From the NCBI GenBank assembly GCA_003971905.1, contig RSEE01000017.1:682001-746000 (forward strand): 64,000 nt of DNA. Direction: 5' to 3'. Below the pieces are notes generated by a model, which worked only from the letters and a program-made list of their open reading frames with translations, did no database searches and had not been told where the DNA came from. The position numbers and the translations under genes were made by a program. Shown piece by piece: positions 1-12,839 of this stretch (within the stretch, counting starts at the first letter, position 1; every line of letters starts with the position of its first letter). This DNA comes from Moniliella sp. 'wahieum'. Its lineage: Eukaryota > Basidiomycota > Moniliellomycetes > Moniliellales > Moniliellaceae.

Positions 1-3000
1 GAAGTGACAGTGTCACGTGGGGGAGAATGAATGTTCGGCCCTCGAAAATTCACAAAAGAGGGGGTCATCTTACTACATGGTGTAGAACAACAGACCACGG
101 TGCCACATGGTTACTAGTAGCGAAGATTGTGGAAGAGTCCATGCAGGCACATGGGCACTGAGGTCCACACAAGACACTCTAAATTGGGGCTCGCCTCCTT
201 GTAGCACAAGTAACATGCAACCGGAGTGTCCTCTTTCAGGACGGTCTTGTGCGAGTAGTTCGGGGGCACCTTTTTCCCTGTACGACCATCACGTCCCTTT
301 TGCGCCATGCGGCCATGGGTGCACCCATGAGCGACAAGTAGCGCCAAGAATCTTTTTGGGGTGCAGTAGGGTTCTGGACCCCTCAGCCGGGCAGCCGACG
401 CAGTGGACCATGTGTTAGCACATGATGATGTTACATGCTATGCATGATATGCTTCCTGTTCGGGCCACAGAGACACTCGAGCATCGGTTCGGATCAGGCA
501 CCCCAGCATGGACCGAGATCCCGATAATCCTTCGGTGTGCTGTTTAACGACCTTTTCCCCAAAAGGTCGCATGTTACAGTTCAGTCAACCGCGCAGAAGG
601 CACATGGCAAAGTCTGTGTGTGTTTCGCACAAAGGGGCATATCTGTAGGCTGTAACAAGTACAGGTATTACCTCAAGGGGCCAACGCTATACTTGTGTGA
701 AGTTATCCATTGTGGCCGGGAGAGCTGATGGGTGGCTTGTGCGCCCAGTGAGCGCAGTTGTGGCGTTCGCACTCTGCCCGATTTAGGTGTGCACATGGTT
801 TTCTGGTGTGGCACCTGTCAGCTTTAAGTTCTGAAGCCGGGGCTTGGAGAGGAGCCGAAGAGCCGAGGAGCCGTTCGCCTCTCCGCGTGGTTGTATGGCC
901 TACGACCCGCTGCGGTGATCAGGAGAATTGGGACGGGGCAACTGTGACATAGTGAGCATTACGATGAGGATTAAGCTTTGAGCTTTAAGGTTAAAGTGCC
1001 AGCAGGATAAGATTGATCATCGACCATCGATATGATAGTCCAAACCTATACACAGAAGAGGCCTGCGACAAAATAGATGATTTACTTGAGATATTGTATG
1101 GGGTCTACTTACAGTCTTGAGGGGCGTTCCTTTGGTCTAGTCCGTCCTCCGATGGTGCATGGTGGGAGACGGTGGTACCTGAGCCTGGCGGTGGCTATTA
1201 TCTCTCCCAAGATAATGTCAACTAACCTTTGTGTCAAGCTTCAAGCTTCAAGCATATGCCAAAAGTCTCCATGTGGTCAAGACGCCGATCGAATCGGAGC
1301 CTATACGTCAAAAGGCTTGGCTTTTGGAACGTGAAACGTGATGCGTGTAATCGATGATCGATGGATGGTGACCGGTGACCGGTGATGAGCGATGCATGAT
1401 CGATGTTCGGGCAGAGACAACAGAGACGCAGCCATAGCACAGCTAGCACAGCACTGCGTGCGCTCTCTTTTCAATTCGAGCTTCTCCAGACGAGGTGTCG
1501 TGCACCTCGTTGTCTCGCCTCGAGAATGGCCGAGGTGGACTGGTCTCCCTTGCCAGCAGGGGGATGGAAGTAGTTACTAGTAACAAGTAACTAGCGACCT
1601 CTATATAGTGAAGCAAGAAGCTGTAGTAATAGAAGTAACTATTACTACCTGGGAAGCCTGCATCCAGCAACATCGTAAGAGCAAGCGTCGTGTTGGGGAC
1701 CCCAGCTGTCAGCGCCAGAGGGGTGTGCTGCCCACGCAAGATGGCCTGGGATGGCCTCGGGTACTCGCTATGGCTGTGACATGCTTTACGCGACAAGCTG
1801 TCGTTCTGCCGCATGCGAGCAGGACGTGGGGATAGAGTGCGTGATATGTGGCGTATCACATGCGTCACATGATTTGGGAGATCTGAGACCGCGGGCGCGA
1901 CGCATGTGACGTGATTAATGATTAACGTTTAACGTACTTGACGATTAGCTCGACTATCGATTATCGATTTACGCGCGAGGGCATCGCGGCAAGGCAGTTG
2001 AGGCAGTCGAGGCAGTCGTCGAACAATGGCGCTTTCCTGCGCCCGACCCGACCCCGAACTGGGCGGGCCGAGCGCTGTGGCTGGGCTGGGACAAGGGGTT
2101 TGCCCAGGAGCAGCTGCCTGCCCAGTCTTCGGAACAAAAGGCGTCGCAAGCCACTGCGTGTGGGTTAAATGTTCAGGCATCAGGCATCAGGGCTGCGATT
2201 GAGGCGTGCCACATGCCATGCGTCGCGTACACGGCCTCGTTCGTCATCGGCATTATCGACACCATCCGCATCATCCGCAATCGATCGATAACCACCCCAG
2301 CCAACTCCGACCATGAGGCTGTGGTCTGAGGAGACCATGAGGATTCGGGTCAGTGCCTCGACCTCCATCTTATCGAAGCTAGCCCGAGGCGTTGTTGTTA
2401 GGCGCTGTAGTGCGAGCGCAGATGACTAGATGTTTTAGCGTCTTGGCCCGCTTCTGTTTCTCGGCAGGCCCAAACCGTATGGTTGCCCCCCTCCCACCAC
2501 CACCCCAGAGCCCAGGCAAGCCACGAATGATGCAGATGATGCGACGCCTCTCGCAGCCCTCCCCCCTACACTCTATGTAAGAGCGGAAGCACCTTCCCAT
2601 ACTTGTTGGCTGAGGCTGAGCGCTGAGAGGGGCTGAAGCTGAGCTGCTGAGCTCAATATCGGTACTCAGCGAGTACTCAGTTGAGTAATACTCATGGCGA
2701 AGGCCTACGGCCTAAAGCCTAAGAATCAAGTTCCTATTAGGGTACATGGCCAGCAGAGTGGCATTGCAGTGCACTGCCACCGTAGGACCACCCAGGACCA
2801 TCCCCCCCTCCGCAGTACCTACACTGGCCTCCTGCCACGCTTTCCCCACGCGGGTGCGCGGGCCGGATGATCGATGAAATATGATACACCACGGCCGATG
2901 GGGAAGCAGTGCCCAGTTGCCTTTGTCTCAGTTTACAGCCATCACGCATCCCATACATCATGGATCATAGGCCTTGGACCATTACACCCATCCCTTGTCT

Positions 3001-3084
3001 CCGGTTCCTCTCGTAGTCCTGCCACCACCCTCCCACCCTTGTCACTTCCACCCTCATCGATCATCCCAGTAGCGTGCCAAGTCG
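1..3084. other. intergenic, no supported gene
   Basis: No open frame here shows a recognisable domain or a convincing start. The stretch is rich in short palindromic words and tandem heptamers (around 1234, 1350, 1368, 1924, 1956 and 2174). The last 200 bases become C/T-rich, as expected for the promoter of the protease gene that follows. Confidence 0.6.
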
Positions 3085-3092
3085 TATATATA
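3085..3092 (+). promoter_or_regulatory. TATA box of the secreted aspartyl protease gene
   Basis: TATATATA lies about 94 bases before the start codon at 3186 and is followed by a C/T-rich leader typical of fungal transcription starts. Confidence 0.6.
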
Positions 3093-3185
3093 CCCTCCAA
3101 CCATCGGCCTCCTGTCTTCATTCCCCCACCCCCTTCCTCTGCTTCGCCCACACCTTCGCGGCTTCTTCTCCTTCCTCTCCACACC

Positions 3186-4437
3186 ATGCAGCTCTCAAGC
3201 ACATTTGTTGGCCTGGCCGTTGCCCTTGGCGCGGTACACGTCGCCGCCATCCCCTTCGGCCCGAACGGGGTCGATCACTGTGCCGCTCACCCGCCGGGCT
3301 GAGCGCAACTTCCGTCGTGCCGACGGATCGCTGGACGTGGCCAAGTTCAACCGCGAGCGCGCGCTGATTCGTGCCAAGTACGCGCGCACCCTGGCAAATT
3401 ACGAGCGCAACACCGTTCCAAGCACGCTCTTGCTACTGCCTCTGCCACTCGCCGCCGCAGTACCGGCACGGTCGACCTGACCGACATTGAGCAACAGTCC
3501 CTCTGGACCGGCGTCATTGGCTTTGGCTCGCCCGTGCAAGACATTCACATTGGTATGTTCCCCTTCCTCTCCCTCCGATTTCGATCTTGCTTTGCATCGG
3601 TCGGACACTCACCGTTCTTTTGTGGTTCTGGGGGGGGTCTAGATTTTGATACCGGCAGTTCCGACACGTTGGTGAACCAGGGCGCATACGACCCTGACTC
3701 GTCTTCCGACTCTTCCGACACGGGCACGACCTTCAGCGACTCTTACGGCGACGGTACCACGGCCTCGGGCGAAGTGTACTCGGACAAGCTCACGATCGGC
3801 GGTCTCACCGCCGACACCGCGTACATTGGCCTTGCAGACCAAACGTTCATTACGGGCGAAGGCAACAGCCAAGGCATCAGCGGTATGGCGTTCCCTAGCC
3901 TCAGCTCCTTCCAGCAACAGGAGCCTTACTTTCTCGTTGATCAATGCCGGTGTCTTGGACCACCAGGCGTTTATCTTTACCCTGGCTGAGGATGGTTCGA
4001 CCTTGACGTTGGGTGCGACTGATTCCAGTGCCGACTTTACCCCGGTCACCGACGCATCCTACTGGACTGTCGACGCTTCGGTAGAGGGTACCGATATCTC
4101 TGCCATCGTTGACACGGGCACGACCTTGATTGTGGCCCCCGTTAGTGATGCGGAGAGCTTGTACAACCAGCTCGGGCTCCAGTACTCTACCAGCGACGGC
4201 CAGGCCCAAGCGACGTTTGACTGTGACTCGCCGCCCTCGGTGAGCTTCAAATTTGGTTCCAAGACCATCACTTTGGGCGACTCGGTGTCAGCTGGTACCG
4301 ACTCGGACGGCAACTGTGTCTTCACCGTGGTAGGAGAAGACATGGGGATGGATTCGTGGATCGCTGGCGACTCCCTCATCGACTCGACTTCTAAGGTCAT
4401 CTTTGATGTGGCCAACCAGCAGGTGGGCTTTGCCTAA
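3186..4437 (+). CDS. secreted pepsin-type aspartyl protease (A1 family)
   Basis: Predicted secreted acid endopeptidase. The start at 3186 opens a hydrophobic signal peptide (MQLSSTFVGLAVALGAVHVA). A basic propeptide follows, then a catalytic core with both active-site aspartates: DTGSS just after the intron (about 3645-3660) and DTGTT at about 4110-4125. The intron is 3553-3642 (GTATGT...TCTAG), and splicing across it rebuilds the codons leading into DFDTGSS. The C-terminal lobe runs to the TAA at 4435 and shows no GPI signal, so the product should be soluble. The frame changes at least three times (near 3260-3280, 3420 and 3920). Homology stays continuous across each change, so I read these as sequence indels rather than decay. 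The family call is firm; the exact protein is not. Confidence 0.88.
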
Positions 4438-5773
4438 AAGGTATAGCTCTTGCCTTGCCCTTGCCCTCTCATCTGTTCATGGCCTCGTCCCACCGAATGA
4501 CCTTGGAGACGTTCCGGCTATGCCCCGCACAGTGCGAGGTTTTCTTCTTTCGACCTTCTTGTTTTCCCCCTTTTCGTCCTTTACTTGTTCCCGCCGCTCT
4601 CTTACCTTGATCTAGACCCCTCGTGACGGATGCTTGTCTCCTGCCATCGACTTAATATGTTCATACCTCTCACCACCTCCCATGCTCCAGTAGAACTTCC
4701 ATACTTTGCCATATCCCCCCAATAGTGAAATACAGATCAGAGAGTACTTGCGCACGGACTATTAGTACACAAACCAACTGTGTTTTAGTATTCAGGCTGG
4801 TTTTGATCACAAAATACAACTATAAGCCACCTCTGCGACTTGTTGCCACCAGTCTCTCTCCAAGTTCTATTGGCCCGTGTAGAGGTGTTGACCATAAGGG
4901 TCAGATCTTAGTAGAGAGCCCACCTCCTTGAATGTCACATTCATCTTCTTCCACATCCAATCATACAATCATGTTAATCATGGCAGTATCCCCTTCCACT
5001 GGCCAGTGCCACTCCTTTTTTCGCCCCTCTTTTACCCTAGTTCGTCATCCATTGGTTCCGGGGTTGCTGCTACGACACCAGCGCTCCCCCCCTGCCCCAG
5101 CAACCTTGGCACCTTGCCGCTTTCACCAGTTGCTCGCGCTCGCTCACCTAGTGGATCCGCATGCCTTTACCTTCTCGCCTTTCCGCCGTAATACGCGGCC
5201 GGTGGTCCTGGGCGCACTTCCAGGGCTGCATCGTGCCTCACCACATGCCACACCTCTCTCGTTTCAACCCCGGTAAAATTGTTGTGGACACGAAGACGTC
5301 ACGGCGTCCCAGGGGATATCCACTATCTACCAGGAGTGTGTGGACAGAGAGAAGGGGGACGAAGAGAGGCTTGAAAGTTGATGGCGGATTGCGCAGATAT
5401 CATGGAGGTTGCCAAGGAGATGTGTCGAGGGGAGGGGCTGGGGGGTCCGGGAAGATAAAGAGAAAGGATGAGATAGAGAGAGAAAGAAAGAGAGAGAGGA
5501 GAAAGAGAGAGGGGGAAGAGAGAGAGAGATAAGAAAAAAACAAGGCAAGGGTACGATAGGGTAAATAGTAAGAACAGCAGTCCAGAGAGTGAAACAAACG
5601 ATCAGGAAAGAAAGAGGCTAGCTTGGGGGGTGGGGGGGGGGGGGAACAGCCGCGCGAAGCCAGCGGAGTCAACCGAGGAGAAAAAGAGAAAGAAAAAGAA
5701 AAGAGACCATAGATAAACCAAGACATGTCATGCCACCCTGTGCACCTCCACCTGGGAATCTTAAAGGGGCGCA
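4438..5773. other. intergenic between convergent genes
   Basis: No supported gene. The first part is probably the 3' region of the protease gene. From about 5450 to 5530 the + strand is almost pure purine (GA and GAAA runs), and about 5624-5644 holds long G runs. This lies just beyond the 3' end of the next minus-strand gene. Confidence 0.5.
5450..5535. repeat. polypurine/polypyrimidine tract (GA-rich)
   Basis: About 85 bases of nearly uninterrupted purine on the + strand, mostly GAGA and GAAAGA units. Such mirror-type tracts can form triplex DNA, and here it lies between two convergent genes. Confidence 0.75.
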
Positions 5774-8700
5774 CTAGCCGGGGAAGTGATTTCCATCTCG
5801 GAAGCGGGTGAGCGCAAAGGCGCTGCGGGGGAGTACGGCGGCACGAACGCACTCGAACGCTCGTTGGGCCATCAGCAGTGCTTCCGTTGGTCCTTGCGAC
5901 GCTAAGGTCTGCAGTGCCGGAGCGATCTGGAGAGCAATCAAGTCCAAATCCCGTACCAATGGTGCCGGTGCGCGCGGGCCCGCATGCGAAAACAACTTGA
6001 TCACCAGCGCACATGCATTCGAAGCATAGTGCGGCGGCATTCGTGCGTCTCGTCGTGCCAAGACAGAGAGGAGCATGGTTAGCAAGCTGGGGTCGGTGGG
6101 TGGCTTGGTGGGAACAGAGGGTAAAGCCGCAGGACGAGTACGGGGGCTGACCTCTTCGGGGGGGAAGTACGAGCGAGCCTCGTCCCCTTCCGCCTGGCCT
6201 TGAGCCTCATCCCGTTCTGCCCCGGTAGGACTGCTGTTTGGGGCGGGGAGAAGGAACTGTCGGGGGACAAGCTGGCTCCCGTCCCAGCAGACATGGGGGA
6301 AGTATGTGCGTCAGGTGGAGCCGAGGGAGAAGGAGGATGAGCGACCAAGGCGGAGGCTACGCAGGCTGCACCAAATGGCGTGGTGGAGAGGAACCCCAAA
6401 GCGGTCAGACCTTCGTTGACCAAGACAGGGTACCGTGTAGAAGCACAGACCATGCTAGCCAGCGCATTGGTCACGGGCGCACACGCAATCGCCTCGCGGG
6501 CCGCCAACATGGTGCGGGCCAACTGGACGCCTTCGGCATTGTCTTCGCTCCGGGACGCAGATTCCAGTGCGGCTGCGTCAGGGAGGGGAATCAGGAACAA
6601 CGTTTGCACCACCACGCCCAGCACCCGTCCCGCTTCCAAACTGATCGGCGATGACGGTAAGCTGCTGGCCACTTGAGCCAGAGCATCGCGCGCCGGTCCC
6701 ATGGCAACACGCACCGAGTTGCCGGCTGCTCCTTGCGCTAGGTTCTTGAGTACCAAGACGGTGCGGAACAATAAATCGTTCGTCGTCACTGTCGTCCTCG
6801 TTCCGACGGTCGCAGGGGGGGGCATGCGCAGCACCCCGGCCGCCCTCTCCACCCAACCCAAGCTGCCCAGCATGCCCTTGTTGGCATTGGGAAGGGAAAG
6901 ATTGCGCATGGTCCCCATCAAGGTGGCGGATTGCTGAACCGATTGGCTCGCCCAGGTATGGTCAAAGATAGGCGCCAGCCGTTGGCCCAGTTGAAACTTG
7001 TGCACCAAGCTGATACAGTGCGGCTCGGTTCGAACCAAACTTCCCAAGGCCAACAACGCGACCGAGACGAGCTCACTCCGATTCTCGTCGGTGTCCGAGA
7101 GCCAAGAAAGAAGGAGATTGACGAGCCAGGTAGCAGAACCAGGACCTTCATGCGGTGCTCCCGTGCCCGATGGAGAGAAGAGCATGTCAATCGTTCGTTC
7201 CTCACTCAGCACAGCCAAGAAGCTCCGGACCAAGGCCGAGCGATACTGTTCAAACATCTCGTCTTCGCACCATGAACCGTCGCCCACCTCCTCTGACTCT
7301 CCCATCGATTCGTCCGAAACGGGGGCGGCAACAGACAAGATCCCCGTTCCCGCACTTTGGCGGAACAACTGCGGGGACGGCCGCGGGCTGGCGCGGAAAC
7401 GTGCCTCCTCTCTCCCCAAGCGCCATGCGGATGGAGGCGCACCCTGAGCCACAAAGGCGGCATACACCGCCATGGGGGTACGGTTGCGCAAGCCAGAGGG
7501 GTAGCGCACCGCATCGGCCCAGCTATCGGGAGCGACGGCAGCACGACGCCAGCGCTGCTATCGAGCGAGGAGGACTCAATGAGTTCCGCTGCGGCCGAAA
7601 GGATTTGCTCGTCGGCCGAGACGAGCATGCGCCGCTCGCTCACCCCCCACACTTCCTCCATCTTGCTTGGCTTGCTTGGCTTGCCACGTGGGTCGAGAAA
7701 TGCACGCAAGATGACGGCGGTGGAATTGATCGCCGTGTCGATGACAAGGGATTTGGCGTGCAACGGTACCCGACATGCTTCCACGCCTCCTCCTCCACCT
7801 CTTCCGCGACTAGAACGAGATCGGTGCCGGTGCGTAGGCCGGTGCCGCTCCGGCTCAGGCGAGGGTGAAGGCGGGCGGGCTGAACCGGATCGGGCAAGGG
7901 AGCAGAGGTGGATCCACGACTGCTGCCTGACAGACGGGCTCCTAGGCTAGCTGCACCGGGCGAAAGTTCGTCATCCGACAGGGGTGGGTCAGCAGGGGAA
8001 GCCAATACGTCCTGCAACACTTTCCAAGAGCGCGATGCAATGGTTGCGCCTGCCTGAACCAGCGCGCGCGCTCTCCTCGTCTGTAGTGAGCCCTCCCGCA
8101 TGAATCCGTACCCCCCCATCGTCCAAGAAAGGGGGGTATAAATCCGAGGGGACGATCCAAGGCGGAAGAGGGTACGGAGCGCCATAGGGTTCGATGCGAG
8201 GTACGCCTGGGTGGGGCTGTGGTCCAATTCGAGATTCTCAATGGCCCCCGTCGCAGCACGAAGGAGGTGCAAGGTAGTTGAATCAAACAAGACCAGCGTC
8301 GGGATGTCCGGTACTGGGTCGTTCAAAAACCCGTCCACGACGGCTAGGATAGCAGGTGCAGCATCCAGGTCCAGCAGCCGATCCCGGTTGACATCTGCAA
8401 AGTAAGGTCAGAGCTGGCTGCTTGGCCAAGGGAAGGAAAGTACGCACCGCAATCGACACATAGATTGCCCAGGACGCGCAGCTGGGTCTGGGCATCCTGG
8501 AGCGGTGCAAGATATTTAGACGAACGGGGGATGGTCGACAAGCGCAGCAGGGCTAGCACCTGCACTGGCATGTCCGACGAGCCAATGGCGATTCGCAACC
8601 GGTCTTGCCGTAGTACATCCGCCACAGGACGCAGGGTGCGAGCGACTGTATCCCACACTTCTTCTTCTTCGGACACTGCATCTGGGTCGGCACCGGGGGA

Positions 8701-9399
8701 CAACATGACCACCCTTCCTCAATGGCCATCATTGATGGAGGCACTTGATCGTCGTCCTTGGGCAGGTTCATCAGGAACGGCTGTGGTGCGCCTGGGTTGC
8801 GACGAGAACTGATACTGGAACGTGGGGTGGGCGAAGCAGGAAGGATCCTGAGGCCAGCGAGCTGACGCGGCGGACAGACAGAGACCCTGTGGGACGGGTG
8901 AGCATAATTTTGGGTCCCCAGCCTGGTCCAGGACCAGCTTGAGCAGGCACACCCAGTCCGGCTGCCGAGCCCCAGCCGAAGTCAAAGGCGGTGGGGCTAC
9001 CTGAGCGCTGGTACGAGTAGCCACGGCTGGGTTGGCGCGGGCGCGGGAGGCCGAGCATAAAGGATGGGGAGGAAGTGGTGGTGGAGGTGATGGGGGCCGG
9101 GGCGAGGTCGCCGACGGAGGCAGTGGAGGAAGCAGAGGACGAGGGCGGGAGGGAGGAGAGCAGCATTGACGGCTGTGCTGAGGAAGAGGGCGGCAAAGAG
9201 GCAGTGTGCACACTAGAAAAGGAGCCCGGGCGACGACGGTGGAGGCAGAGGCGTCGCTGAACGTGCCGGTGGATACGCCGCTGTCGGTGCTGATGGAGAA
9301 GTGGCGGCACAGCTGCTCGATGAGCAGCAACGCAGGACGTGCCTGCATCCAGACCGACTCGGGGTCGTCGTCGGCGAAGAGGTCGAAGGCCGCACTCAT
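5774..9399 (-). CDS. RAP1GDS1-like armadillo-repeat GTPase dissociation stimulator
   Basis: Likely homologue of SmgGDS/RAP1GDS1, an armadillo-repeat chaperone and exchange factor for Rho/Rap-type small GTPases. The ATG at 9399 starts MSAAFDLFADDDPESVW. Successive helical repeats follow: one resembles the family's GRALGNICYD repeat (here RVLGNLCVDC, about 8450), and another in the 6900-6960 region reads QQSATLMGTMRNLSLPNANK, matching the family's HAALSALRNLAIPVINK repeat. Intron 8395-8447 (GTGCGT...TGCAG) restores VDCDVNR. The last exon ends FRDGNHFPG and a stop at 5774. The gene is longer than the roughly 600-residue animal protein and has Ser/Pro-rich inserts near 9000-9250. The reading frame changes at least five times, so exact boundaries inside are uncertain. 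Any armadillo-repeat protein is the alternative. Confidence 0.7.
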
Positions 9400-12242
9400 C
9401 GGCCGGAGAGGAGGGGGGGCGGAGGTGGTGGTGGTGGTGTGTCGTCTGACCACGAGACGATCGACCAGCGACGGTCGAATGCCCCTTCCGCCGCAGCTCT
9501 CCCTGCATGCGGCGAGGGGTACAGCCAGTGCCGGTGGTGGGTGATGCATGCATGATGCATGATGGGCCGGATGTCCGCTCGTTGACCGCTGAGGTTAAGC
9601 GTTGATGCACTGATGCATGGTGTGCATGCATGATGCATGATGCCTGCTGACGCGCTGACGCTGACCTCATCGATCATCGATCCCTCTCACCGGCACTAGT
9701 TACCCAGTCGGTGAAGCCCCGAGGGGGATGTAATGCATGGCGTGTGACATGTGATGCATGATGCATGGGCGGCTCGCACCTCGCACAGCGCCAGTTTCGG
9801 CCCCAGCATCCGGCCCGGGAGCTGCACACTGCCCGTCTGCTGCGGACGGCGTTCCTGGAAGGACAGGGGCCACGTGCAACGCCGGTAAGGCGATGGCAGC
9901 GACGAGATCGGAGAGCATGCCGCGAGGTAGCCGGCGAGGCAGCCAGCGAGTATACGCTTGCGCTAGTATATGCGGGTAGGCGCGGGCAATACGCCGGCCT
10001 GTCGCATTCCTTCGCAGCGCATGCAGCATTATGCACCGCTTCCCTGTGTGAGAATGGGAGTGGCCGTCCAAGCCAGGCCAGCACAAGCCAGGCCAGCACT
10101 GCCAGGGCCCATGCGCCTTTGCTCGGAGCACCCCAGCTGTCAGCAAGAAGAGCACGGGGCCAGTGCAGGGCCCGGCGTCCGTCGGGCTGGGCGGCGCGGT
10201 GGCCAGCACAGGCCAGCACACCAACCGCTCGACTCCGATCTTTGTTTGCGGTGCACCAGCCCTGCACCGCAGCACCCCAGCACACCGCAGCACCCGCCCA
10301 GTGTACACAGCCGGCGCCTGTTTCAGCACACGCGGCCCACAACCTCCCGCCGCTGGCCACTAGCCGCCACTAGCCACTGCCGGCGCCTGGGATCTGAGAC
10401 CAAGCAGGGACAAAGGCTGGACGGTTGTGGCCTCAGGCCTCAGGCCTCAGGCTGAGGTAAGCAGAAACATGTTATGCATTACATAGGAAGCGCCGAGTAA
10501 GCGCAGCGCGCTGAGCTCAGCCGTTGGCATTGTTTGCTAACGTGTTCCTCAGCACCTCGCATGCATCATGCACCGTGCCATTACTTGCATGGCTTCCTGC
10601 CCTGCCGCATTCTGAGAAATCGCGTGGGAACGCTGGCTGTCTCAGGCGAGCGTTGCACTGCGATTAGAAGCGCTATAATTTGAGCGCATGCGAAATAGCG
10701 CAGCAGGGTGGAGGTGCTGTGCTGTTTTGCATTCGCCTATTCACAAAAAATATTCACGTGCCACACCCGACATTAGTATTACACCACTTCGGCCCATCCA
10801 CTCAGTACGTCAGTACCGTCAGTACTCCTCTTCAGGGCCTCAGGACAGGGCCGCAGTACTGTGCGACTCAGTACTCAGTACCCATTACCCGGCCGTAGTG
10901 CGCAGGGTCCAGCTGACCTTTTGCATACTGCATGCCGCCACCAACAGCAACAACAGCAACTAGCAACCGCTAGAACCCCAGGCCAGCCCCCCTAGCATTC
11001 ACCACAGCATTATAACCCTCAGCCTCCAGCCACAGGTCATATATCGATCGTAGCTCATCGATTATCCATTATCGAACGAGATTACTCTATGACAGACGTC
11101 TGAGATTCTGAGATCAAAGATCGACGAGCGCTCAGGCCTCAGGCTGAGTCTCTTCTTGGCTGACATATTTTTGACCTTTCGTGTGTCTCTGTGTCGAGGG
11201 TGCGAGGGTCCTCGATTCTCGCCAGCCACTCGCTGTTTTATACGCGGCACGAAGATCATCCGCACTCTACAGTCAGTCCATCCCTATTCTCAAGTCACAA
11301 AACACGTTTTCAATTCGCTCGTACATCTCAGAGATCTTGATCTCTGGCCTGAGCCTCAGGTCTCATCGACATGAATCACATCAAGATCGTCCAACAGTGC
11401 AATCTTAATTGCATGTGGTGATGATTGAAACACGAAGGCTTTTGTGGGGAAAGAGACGCAAAGGTTGTTACTAACTGCAACGGCAAAACGGCGATGAGCG
11501 TTACCTCCGTATTTCTTCATCGACGGATCGTTTCCTTCCTCTTCCTATACCCAGCGCGATAGTACATGTTACCGAATGACTAAGCTCGCTCCAATTTCCA
11601 ATTCTGCATCCTGTGTGTCTCGCACTTCCCTTTCCTTTTGCTTCTGTTCTCTGACGGATGTCTTCTGTTTCCTCCCACGAACGATTTTGCATTTCCCCCC
11701 GCCTCTGACAGGGCCTTAGTCTCCCTCATCGTTTAGTCCCGACTGTTACACTATAATAGTCCGACCGTGCGGCGCCTTCGAGGACCATCAGGCCAAGACA
11801 CCTGGTCTCATCTGTTAGAGGGTACTGCTAGGGTTCTCCTGCACGGCCCTCAATGGATCGGTGACGTTCGCCTAGCCGCGAGCGGAAGCGTTCCGCTCGC
11901 AGGCCGCGCACGCCCTGCTCGCTCCATCTCCCTTCTCTCTCTCCTTTCTCCTTCCCTTCAGACGTTGCTTGAAGACTTTTGTGCTCACCACTTTGCCTTC
12001 ACGCCTTGTCTGAAGGCTGCTTTGCAGCTGATCCATAGGATCGCGAGTGCTCCCAAGTCGCACTCTAGCATCATCGACATCAATAATCGCATTTTGGACA
12101 AGAAAATAGCCTCTAGCTTTAGAAGACCATGCCTCGGCCGCTCAAAAATGTTTTGATGGTGGAGCAGCAAGCAAAAGCAATTACGATGGTGACCCTACGG
12201 AATCTCCGCTTCAAGCTTGAAGCTTCACATGACCCGTGACGC
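9400..12242. other. intergenic, repeat-rich, no supported gene
   Basis: Nearly 3 kb between the divergent RAP1GDS1-like and glutaredoxin genes. It contains TGCATGA heptamers (9549-9562, 9744-9764), a CAGCAC/CCAGCACA-rich patch (about 10070-10310), GGCCTCA heptamers (10429-10449) and AGTACT-rich text (about 10800-10880). I see no tRNA or conserved open frame. Confidence 0.5.
10429..10449. repeat. tandem heptamer GGCCTCA x3
   Basis: Three perfect 7-bp copies containing the palindrome AGGCCT, followed by a partial copy. It is one of many intergenic heptamer arrays in this window. Confidence 0.9.
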
Positions 12243-12263
12243 GTGACCGGTGACCGGTGACCG
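12243..12263. repeat. tandem heptamer GTGACCG x3
   Basis: Three perfect copies of a 7-bp unit built on the palindrome ACCGGT. The same unit occurs twice at 1368-1381. It sits about 165-185 bases before the glutaredoxin start. Confidence 0.92.
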
Positions 12264-12426
12264 CCACACGTCATGATTGTGCGCGGAATGGCAACTAAAG
12301 TTCCGTTCCGCCCCGCTCTTTGTCGGGGTTAAGTGTTTCTCGCAAGCATTGATGCCATTGATGCAATTAATGCTTGACGTGCTTCTTTCCACCACCACCA
12401 GGCGCTGCAGTACGGATACGAGGGCC

Positions 12427-12836
12427 ATGGCGGCAAAGCAAGTGGAGCAGCTGATTGCCCAGAACCGGGTATTTGTGTTTTCCAAGTCATTCTGTCCCTA
12501 CTGTACCGCCAGCAAACGTACGTCCTCCCCTCCGCGTTCCACTCGCTCCAACAGTCGGCACACAAAACGCGCGTATATATTGATTGGCCGTGACCGAGCT
12601 AACCCCGTATTAGCTTGCTCAACAAGTTCAACGTGGCGCCCTCCCCGCTCGGTGTGTTGGAGCTGGACCAACTGGGATCGAAGGGGGCTGAGATCCAGAC
12701 CTATTTGGCTTCCAAGACGGGCCAGCGCACCGTGCCCAATATCTTTATCAATGGCAAGCATGTGGGCGGCAACTCCGACTTGCAAGTGCTCGCTTCTGAT
12801 GGGCGACTGAAGGAGTTGCTCTCCCTTGAACGTTGA
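12427..12836 (+). CDS. dithiol glutaredoxin (class I)
   Basis: Small thiol-disulfide oxidoreductase that uses glutathione. The protein is 105 residues, the normal size for the family. The active site CPYC lies in [15 protein letters not shown] near residue 25. The glutathione-binding TVP motif is in [14 protein letters not shown], and the GGNSDL motif follows. Intron 12522-12613 splices to give SKRTLLNKF, matching the family helix after the active site. The start at 12427 ([12 protein letters not shown]) fits a cytosolic protein. In-frame upstream ATGs at 12352 and 12370 would add a Ser/Thr/Arg-rich leader that could target mitochondria. The gene is intact. Its final codons and stop lie inside a duplicated TTGAACG heptamer (12826-12839). 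Confidence 0.95.
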
Positions 12837-12839
12837 ACG
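12826..12839. repeat. tandem heptamer TTGAACG x2 across a stop codon
   Basis: Two perfect 7-bp copies that supply the last codons and the TGA of the glutaredoxin gene. This is the clearest case of an array reaching into coding sequence. Confidence 0.9.
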
